NCBI RefSeq assembly: GCF_016741935.1
Contig: NZ_JAERRG010000003.1
Span: 488,565 to 552,564 of the forward strand
From: Streptomyces endocoffeicus
Lineage (GTDB): Bacteria; Actinomycetota; Actinomycetes; Streptomycetales; Streptomycetaceae
Direction: 5' to 3'
DNA length: 64,000 nucleotides
Each line of letters opens with the position of its first letter. Position 1 is the first letter of the stretch. Shown one piece after another: positions 58,481 to 64,000 of the stretch. A program made the translations under genes and the position numbers. The notes beneath the pieces are model-generated. The model was not told the origin of the DNA, did not search any database, and worked only from the letters and a program-made list of their open reading frames with translations.

Positions 58481-59458
58481 CTACGGCGTGGCGGCGTGCT
58501 GTTTGACGAGTTCGTAACTGCGCAGGCGCGCGGCCAGCGAGTAGACCGGTGTGACCAGCATCAGCTCCTCAGCGCCGGTCGCCTTCGCCACCTCCGCCAG
58601 CCGCCGCAGGACGGTCTCGGGCGTGCCGTACGCCTGATGGGCCCCGAACGCCGCGACCCCCGCCCGCTCCTCCGCGGTGAACGGATGCGCCGACGCCTCC
58701 TCGGGGGAGGGGAACGGGGTCTCGCTGTGGCCCTTGAGGAGCCCGGCCTTGACGACGTTCATCGGGCCCGCCAGCCACTTGGCCTCGTCCTCGGTCTCGG
58801 CGCAGATGGTCTCCACGCACACCAGCACCCGGGGGCTTTCGCACCACGGGGAGGGGGAGAAACGCGCACGGTAGTGGTCGAGCGCGGCGAGGGTGTTGTC
58901 GGGGCGGATGTGATGGGCGAAGGCCATGGGCAGGCCGAGCCGCGCGGCGAGCGCCGCACCGGCGTCGCTGGAGGCCAGCAGCCACGGCTCCGGGAGCGTG
59001 CCGAGCGCGACCTCCTCGACCAGGAACCGCAGCGTCGCCGCCACATCGTCCCGGTACCCGTCCTCCGTCGTCGGACCGGCGCCATGCCGCAGCGCCCGGG
59101 CCGTGGCCTCGTCGAAGGTGCCGGGACCGCGGCCGATGCCCAGGTCGATCCGGTCGGGGTGCAGCGCGGCGAGGGTGCCGAACTGCTCCGCCAGCATGAT
59201 GGGGGCGTGGTTGGGGGCCAGTACGCCTCCGGAACCCAGGCGGATGGCCGAGGTCGACGCGGCCGCGTGGGCGGTCAGGACCACGGGTGGGAACGCGCCG
59301 ATGGCGGGGGAGTGGTGGTGCTCGGCGTACCAGAGTCGGCGGTAGCCGAGGGCGTCGAGACGCTGGGCGAAGGCGGTGGTGTCACGCAGCGTGTCCACGG
59401 CTCGCGTACCAGCTTGGACCATGGCGACTTCCAGCGCGGAGAGCGGCACATCGATCAT
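58481..59458 (-). CDS. LLM-class flavin-dependent oxidoreductase
   Basis: The 325-residue protein is a bacterial-luciferase-like monooxygenase of the MsnO8 type: RLWYAEHHHSPAIGAFPPVV, LGSGGVLAPNHAPIMLAEQF, LGIGRGPGTFD and GTPETVLRRLAEV. Such enzymes use reduced FMN or F420 on an unknown carbonyl or thiol substrate. The ATG at 59458 is chosen because family members begin with PLSALEVA-like sequence; a second ATG lies four codons upstream. It is divergent from the PPOX gene. Confidence 0.87.
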   Translation of the reverse strand: MIDVPLSALEVAMVQAGTRAVDTLRDTTAFAQRLDALGYRRLWYAEHHHSPAIGAFPPVVLTAHAAASTSAIRLGSGGVLAPNHAPIMLAEQFGTLAALHPDRIDLGIGRGPGTFDEATARALRHGAGPTTEDGYRDDVAATLRFLVEEVALGTLPEPWLLASSDAGAALAARLGLPMAFAHHIRPDNTLAALDHYRARFSPSPWCESPRVLVCVETICAETEDEAKWLAGPMNVVKAGLLKGHSETPFPSPEEASAHPFTAEERAGVAAFGAHQAYGTPETVLRRLAEVAKATGAEELMLVTPVYSLAARLRSYELVKQHAATP

Positions 59459-59579
59459 GCCTGTGAGCATACGGAGTGCCGGTGGGGTACGGCAGCGGTT
59501 CCCCGACCCCGGGTGTTCGGAACCCCGGTGGTCAGGGTATGCGTTGACGGTTTGGCCCACGAAAGAGGAGCGAGACCGC

Positions 59580-60020
59580 ATGGCTGCCACGCTGGACGAC
59601 ATCACCCGCACATGGCTTCGGGAACCCCGGTTCTGGCAGGTGGCCACGCTGAACCCGGACGGTTCGCCGCAGTTGACGCCGATGTGGGCCGATCTGGAGG
59701 ACGGCCTGGTGGTGATCAACACCTCGGCGGGCCGGGTCAAGGAGGAGAACCTCCGGCGTGATCCCCGCGTGTCGCTGTGCTGTATGGACACCGAGGACCC
59801 GTATCACCGGGTGGAGATCCGGGGCAGCGCCGTCCGCTTCGTCGAGGGCGATCCGGCCGTACGGGTGATGGACCGTCTCGCGCGGAAGTACCTGGGCACG
59901 GAGACATTCCCCTGGCTGGCCCCCGGCGAGGTGCGGGTGGCGGTCTACATCGAGCCGCACCATGTCCACCGCGTGGCCGGCGTGGAGAGGTTCCGGCCGG
60001 GGGTGCTGCCGGAGGCGTGA
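59580..60020 (+). CDS. PPOX-class F420-dependent family protein
   Basis: The 146-residue protein has the split-barrel pyridoxamine-phosphate-oxidase-like fold: FWQVATLNPDGSPQLTPMWAD, LVVINTSAGRVKEENLRRDP and RVEIRGSAVRFVEG. In actinobacteria this subgroup mostly uses F420. The ATG at 59580 follows GGAG. It lies 47 bp before the CHAT-domain gene on the same strand and may be co-transcribed with it. Confidence 0.85.
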   Translation: MAATLDDITRTWLREPRFWQVATLNPDGSPQLTPMWADLEDGLVVINTSAGRVKEENLRRDPRVSLCCMDTEDPYHRVEIRGSAVRFVEGDPAVRVMDRLARKYLGTETFPWLAPGEVRVAVYIEPHHVHRVAGVERFRPGVLPEA

Positions 60021-60067
60021 GGGCGCGGTCCGGGCACGGGGGACAGGACACGGGGGAGGAGCGCGGG

Positions 60068-63000
60068 GTGGACGAGGAACGACGCCACGGCGATGGCGAT
60101 GGCGGTGGCGATGGCGATGGCAGTGGTGGTGGCGGTGGTGGTGGCGGTGGCCACGCGGGCGAACCGCTGGCCGCCGCCGTCCAGGGCGTGCTGTGCTGGG
60201 CCACGGACGACATACCGCGGTTCACGGAGCTCGTGGTGTGGCTGTACCGGGCCGTGGACCACCCCACGAACTCCCCCGAGGAGGCCCACGCGGAAGTGGC
60301 GGCCCTGGGCCTGGACCGGCCGGGCCTCGCCCCGCTGCGCGAGCTGCTGACCGGGCTCGGCTCGGGCGAGGGCGACCCCCGGGCACTGGCCCAGGACGTC
60401 CGGCGCGGCGCGGACGTCGCCCGGCAGGCCCTGCGGGAGCTGCCGGCGCCCACGGTCGAACGGCCCACGCCCGAACGGCTCCGCATCGCCAGGCTGCACG
60501 CCGCCCTGCTGGTGTGGGCCAACCTCCTGGTGCCCGGCACCATGGACTTCGACGAGCTGGACGAGGCCGCCATGGCGGAGCCGGGGCCGGATCCCGACGA
60601 CCGTCCCAGCCGCCCGGGGTATGTCGGTCTGGAGAAGCGGCTGGCCGCTCTGGTCGATGCCGTACGGGTGTCCCAGACCGGCGATCTGACACACCTGGAG
60701 ACCAGCGCCACCCGGCTCCGGGAGATGATCGACACCTTGTCGGGGGACGGCGAGAGGGCCGCGACCGCCCGCCGTTCCCTGGCCGCCGGCATGGCCGGGC
60801 GGCTCCATGAGGTGGCGGTGCTCGGGGGCAGCCTCCAGGCCGCCGACGCCGCGCTGACCATGGCCAGGGAGTTGCGTGCCGTATACGAGGACGAGGGCTC
60901 ACTGCCGTCCCTGAACACGCTGACCTCGGTGGTGTTCGCCGCCCAGCACGAGCTGGCTCTGGCCCGCCGCAGCGGGGACCCCACCGTGCTGCCGCGCCTG
61001 GTCGAGGAGTTGACCGGCCTGTACGCGATGCTGCCGCCCGACCAGGAGAACCGCTTCGCCCTCGCCGGTGTCCTGGCCGAGGTCCATCAGGAACAGGCCG
61101 CCCGTACCCAGGATCCGGCCGGATTCCGCGCCGCGGCCGGGTATCTGAGGGAGGTGGTGGAGACCGACCCGCGGGGGCTCGCCCCCATGCTCGCGCCGTA
61201 CTTCCCGGCCGTACGCGCCTCCGCGCTGATCCAGCTGATCATGATCGAGCCCAGCCGGGACGCCGCCGCCGAGGCCATCGCGGAGGTCCACCGGATCCTC
61301 GAGGGACCGCAGCCCTCCCCCCACCAGGAACTCCGGTCGCGGTACCAGCTCGGCCGGGCCCTGCTGCACACCGCCCGCCACCTCGACGACCCGGATCTGC
61401 TCGACCTGTGCATCACCGAGCTGTCCCGGGTCCGTGAGCTGATCGCCCGGGGCGATGGCCTGCCGCACACCGCCGACGCCCTGACGCAGCTGTCCGAGGC
61501 CCATTGGCTGCGCCGCGACCGCGGTGGTCCGCGCGCCGCCGCGGACCGCGAGGCCGCCCTGGCCGCCCGAGGCGAGGCGCTGGTCAGGGTGTCGGCCGAC
61601 GTCCTGCTCCAACTCGGCTCCGAGCACGGCCTGTCCGTGGCCCGCTTCGGGTCGGCACAGGCGCTGTGGCTGGCCTACTGGACCACCGTGTGCGGTCGCC
61701 CGGACGACGCGGTGAACGCGCTGGAACTGGGCCGGGCCCTGGTGCTGCGGGCCGCCGCCGCGTCCCGTGGCATTCCCGAACTCCTCGACGCCCGGGGGCA
61801 CCCGGACCTGGCCCGGCAGTGGCGCGCCGAGGTCGCCACGGACGCGCCCCGGTCCGATGCCACGGCCGTGCCTCAGCCCGATGCCACGGACGCGCCCCGG
61901 CCCGATGCCACGGCCGCGCCGCCGGGCCAGGCCACCGGGCAGCGGGTCCCGGGCACCCTGCGGCGCAGGGCACTGGAGGCGCTGGGCGCGGGCAGCGGCG
62001 CGGACGCCTGGCGGCTGCTCGGCCCCCCTGACCTGCCGGCTCTGAGGGCCGGTCTCACCGCCTCCGGCACCGACGCGCTCGTCTATCTCGTCCCCGGACA
62101 GCGCCCCGGCATGCCCGGCTTCGCCCTGGTCCTCCGCCCCGACACCGACAGCGCGCGGCCCGCCGTCCTGAAGCTGCCGCTGCTGACCCCCGGCAGCCCG
62201 CCACTGGAGCGCTACCTCGACGTCACCGCCCGGCGTACCGGGGCAGCCGACGCCACGGCGGAACCGGGCCGTCGGACGGAGTGGGACGGGCAGTGGGAAG
62301 TGGCCTTGCGTGAGCTGTGCGACTGGGCCTGGCCCGCCGCGATGGGCCCCGTCCTGGCCGCCGTGGGCCCGCTCCACAAGCCACCCAGGATCGTGCTGGT
62401 GCCGTGCGGGCCACTCGGCGCGGTCGCCTGGCACGCGGCCCGCACCCCGTACGGGACCAACGGGCGCGAGCACCGGTACGCCTGCGAGGAGGCGGTGCTC
62501 AGCTACGCCCCCTCCGGCGCCGAGTTCCTGCGGGCCGCGCCCCGGGACCGGCTGCCCACCGCCGCCGGGCAGGTCCTGGTCGCCGACCCCGAACTCAGCC
62601 TCGTATGGGCCGAGATCGAGGCGGAGGCGCTGCACACGGCCTGCTACCCGGACGGCCTCCGCTACGGCGAGTTCCCCACCGCCGACGTCAGCGACGCGCC
62701 GGGGACACCCGAGGACATCCTCGCCGCCCTGCCCGGTGGCGGCTCACCGGTGGCCGTTCTGCACATCTGCTGCCACGCCCTGGCCGGTCCTGACCCCACC
62801 CGCTCGGCACTCTGGCTCGCCGCCCCGCCCAGCGGTCCCGAGGAGGCCGGACGCCTGACCGTGGCCCGCATCCTGGACGGCGCCGCCACCGAACAGCCGG
62901 GCGGGGCAGGCCCGTTGGTGGTGCTCAGTGCCTGCGAGACGGACCTGAGCACCCGCGACCACGACGAGGCCCTGACTCTGTCCACCGCCCTGGTCGCCCG

Positions 63001-63277
63001 TGGCGCGGCCGATGTCATCGGCTCGCGCTGGGCCGTGAACGACGCCCCGACGGCGCTGATGATGGCCGTCTTCCACGACTTCGTCACCACACATGGCCTC
63101 GCCCCGGTGGACGCCCTGCGCGCCGCCCAGCTCTGGATGCTCGACCCGCGCCGCGAGCCCCCGCCCACCCTCCGCGGCGAACTCCGCGGCGAGGCCACCC
63201 GCACCGACCTCGACCAGATCCACTTCTGGGCCGCCTTCACCCACCAGGGCAACCCGGCGGCCCGGGACACACACTGA
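60068..63277 (+). CDS. CHAT-domain protein, putative cysteine peptidase
   Basis: The 1069-residue protein ends in a CHAT domain (about residues 760-1060) with the caspase-like dyad His903 in LHICCHALAG and Cys956 in LSACETDLS. The middle, residues 50-600, is helical and TPR-like. The N-terminus is a Gly/Asp run coded by six-base repeats, and residues 595-620 hold a DATDAPRPDAT-type repeat. The GTG at 60068 follows GGAGGA; the longer frame to 59777 overlaps the PPOX gene. CHAT proteins act as peptidases in signalling and some defence systems. No partner substrate is evident. Confidence 0.83.
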   Translation: MDEERRHGDGDGGGDGDGSGGGGGGGGGHAGEPLAAAVQGVLCWATDDIPRFTELVVWLYRAVDHPTNSPEEAHAEVAALGLDRPGLAPLRELLTGLGSGEGDPRALAQDVRRGADVARQALRELPAPTVERPTPERLRIARLHAALLVWANLLVPGTMDFDELDEAAMAEPGPDPDDRPSRPGYVGLEKRLAALVDAVRVSQTGDLTHLETSATRLREMIDTLSGDGERAATARRSLAAGMAGRLHEVAVLGGSLQAADAALTMARELRAVYEDEGSLPSLNTLTSVVFAAQHELALARRSGDPTVLPRLVEELTGLYAMLPPDQENRFALAGVLAEVHQEQAARTQDPAGFRAAAGYLREVVETDPRGLAPMLAPYFPAVRASALIQLIMIEPSRDAAAEAIAEVHRILEGPQPSPHQELRSRYQLGRALLHTARHLDDPDLLDLCITELSRVRELIARGDGLPHTADALTQLSEAHWLRRDRGGPRAAADREAALAARGEALVRVSADVLLQLGSEHGLSVARFGSAQALWLAYWTTVCGRPDDAVNALELGRALVLRAAAASRGIPELLDARGHPDLARQWRAEVATDAPRSDATAVPQPDATDAPRPDATAAPPGQATGQRVPGTLRRRALEALGAGSGADAWRLLGPPDLPALRAGLTASGTDALVYLVPGQRPGMPGFALVLRPDTDSARPAVLKLPLLTPGSPPLERYLDVTARRTGAADATAEPGRRTEWDGQWEVALRELCDWAWPAAMGPVLAAVGPLHKPPRIVLVPCGPLGAVAWHAARTPYGTNGREHRYACEEAVLSYAPSGAEFLRAAPRDRLPTAAGQVLVADPELSLVWAEIEAEALHTACYPDGLRYGEFPTADVSDAPGTPEDILAALPGGGSPVAVLHICCHALAGPDPTRSALWLAAPPSGPEEAGRLTVARILDGAATEQPGGAGPLVVLSACETDLSTRDHDEALTLSTALVARGAADVIGSRWAVNDAPTALMMAVFHDFVTTHGLAPVDALRAAQLWMLDPRREPPPTLRGELRGEATRTDLDQIHFWAAFTHQGNPAARDTH
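60090..60159 (+). repeat. Six-base repeat run in the CHAT gene
   Basis: Units of GGCGAT and GGCGGT/GGTGGT alternate and encode the Gly/Asp/Ser-Gly run near the N-terminus. The unit length keeps the frame, so slippage would change length but not frame. Confidence 0.65.
61840..61925 (+). repeat. Imperfect tandem repeat in the CHAT gene
   Basis: CCGATGCCACGG recurs three times within imperfect 27- to 33-base units that code for an Asp/Ala/Thr/Pro linker between the helical region and the CHAT domain. Confidence 0.55.
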
Positions 63278-63305
63278 TCCCGGCTCCGTGCCCTGCGACC
63301 TGCGA

Positions 63306-63333
63306 CCCGCGCCCTCCGGCCGGAGGGCGCGGG
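63306..63333. terminator. Bidirectional terminator
   Basis: CCCGCGCCCTCC (63306-63317) and GGAGGGCGCGGG (63322-63333) make a perfect 12-bp stem around GGCC, between the CHAT gene and the convergent last gene. Confidence 0.8.
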
Positions 63334-63334
63334 G

Positions 63335-63991
63335 CTATCCGAGGACGAGCGGGAGCTTCGCGGCCAGTTCGCCCAGGTCGGCCTGTTCCCCGGCGGTCGG
63401 GGCCCGTCGCCCGGTGCCGACCAGCAGCGTGTCCTTGTCGGACCACGACGCGGGGAACGCCGCCCCGGCGATCCTCTCCAGCATCTCGCGCGCCCCGGTG
63501 AGGCTCTCGGCGGGAGGGTCCGCCGCGCCCGGGAGGTGGGCGATCAGGTCGAGATGGTGCAGGGTCCACTCCATGACGTACGCGGAGAGGTAGTCGCCCG
63601 CGGTGAGCACCACATCGCGGGTGCCGACCCGGAGGGCCGGGTCGGCGAGTCCGGCCGCGCGCCCGGCGGCGGAGCCCACGTCGTCGAGGTGGAACTTCAG
63701 CAGCCACGGGTCCTCGTACGCGGCGGCCAGCCGGACGGTCAGCGCGTCGAGCGGGTCGTCGCCGGTCGGCGGCGCGTCGGCCACCTCCCAGTAGGACACC
63801 GCGTCGCGCGTCGGTTCCGCGTCGGTGGGGGTAGCCAGGGTGATCAGGACGTCCTGAGCGTCGATGACCAGGTGGCACACCAGATCCCGGACGAGCCAGC
63901 CGGCACAGCCGGAGGGCCGTGCGAAGTCCTCGTCCGGGAGCTCGGCGACCGCCGTGCGCAACGCCGTCCACGAGCGTGAGAAGAGATCCAC
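63335..63991 (-). CDS. Mycothiol-dependent isomerase-like (DinB-fold) protein
   Basis: The 218-residue protein has the N-terminal four-helix fold of maleylpyruvate-isomerase-like proteins: DLFSRSWTALRTAVAELPD, CAGWLVRDLVCHLVIDAQD and EWTLHHLDLIAHLP, whose His residues and acids could bind a metal. Relatives use mycothiol. The GTG at 63991 has no visible ribosome site, and the frame stays open to the window edge, so the true start may lie outside. Confidence 0.75.
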   Translation of the reverse strand: MDLFSRSWTALRTAVAELPDEDFARPSGCAGWLVRDLVCHLVIDAQDVLITLATPTDAEPTRDAVSYWEVADAPPTGDDPLDALTVRLAAAYEDPWLLKFHLDDVGSAAGRAAGLADPALRVGTRDVVLTAGDYLSAYVMEWTLHHLDLIAHLPGAADPPAESLTGAREMLERIAGAAFPASWSDKDTLLVGTGRRAPTAGEQADLGELAAKLPLVLG

Positions 63992-64000
63992 GGCCGCAAG

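Noticed and set aside
60090..60159. Phase-variable switch in the CHAT gene
   Set aside because: The repeat unit is six bases, so changes in copy number would not shift the frame.

Overview
The window is very GC-rich DNA with actinobacterial hallmarks: many GTG starts, 4-nt ATGA/GTGA gene overlaps, Tat signal peptides, LuxR-type two-component pairs, and GntR, IclR, ROK and MarR regulators beside catabolic genes. It fits a Streptomyces chromosome, probably an accessory-rich region. No rRNA, tRNA, CRISPR array, complete insertion sequence or antibiotic biosynthetic cluster was seen. All identifications come from reading motifs; no database search was run.

Layout. 1-2.9 kb: a membrane protein cut by the window edge, a small membrane protein and a DesK/DesR-type two-component pair. 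3-6.9 kb: an aldehyde dehydrogenase, a hydrolase remnant, a CGNR zinc-finger regulator, a 5'-truncated TDT transporter and a small molybdopterin protein. A 67-bp promoter block occurs twice here with fixed spacing. 6.9-25 kb: an rRNA methyltransferase, then a carbohydrate region holding a GH99-like protein, epimerase, IclR regulator, ManD-type dehydratase, an internally deleted Gfo/Idh gene, a secreted sugar dehydrogenase, a GH38 alpha-mannosidase, an unusual transposase-ROK fusion regulator, a ThuA protein and a GH95 fucosidase. 25-34 kb, minus strand: a phosphonate-type FAD oxidase/HAD hydrolase pair with a GntR regulator, and a homoprotocatechuate-type ring-cleavage operon (hpaE, hpaD, FAH-family, PLP decarboxylase, acetoacetate-decarboxylase-like). 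A MarR gene and a divergent glutamine-synthetase-like gene follow. The same MarR-type palindrome lies at both promoters.

36-45 kb: a cupin and aldo/keto reductase, an XRE regulator, a dgdR/dgdA pair (dialkylglycine decarboxylase), an ABC exporter with its two-component system behind a striking perfect palindrome, and an anchored hydrolase. 46-52.7 kb: a phosphorus island with a decayed PiT transporter, a small membrane protein, PPK2, PhnD-PhnC-PhnE and a GntR regulator. A near-identical 12-bp palindrome lies before phnD and before the regulator. 52.7-64 kb: a GH43-like protein, aconitase, YceI, a lipoprotein sulfatase, a luciferase-like oxidoreductase, a PPOX protein, a large CHAT-domain protein and a mycothiol-dependent-isomerase-like protein.

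Themes: carbohydrate, aromatic/amine and phosphorus scavenging, each with a local regulator and in several cases a readable operator. Four genes (TDT transporter, alpha/beta hydrolase, Gfo/Idh, PiT) are truncated or internally deleted, which suggests ongoing decay, or assembly error that should be excluded. The most unusual single gene is the IS630-transposase/ROK fusion at 19404-21635.
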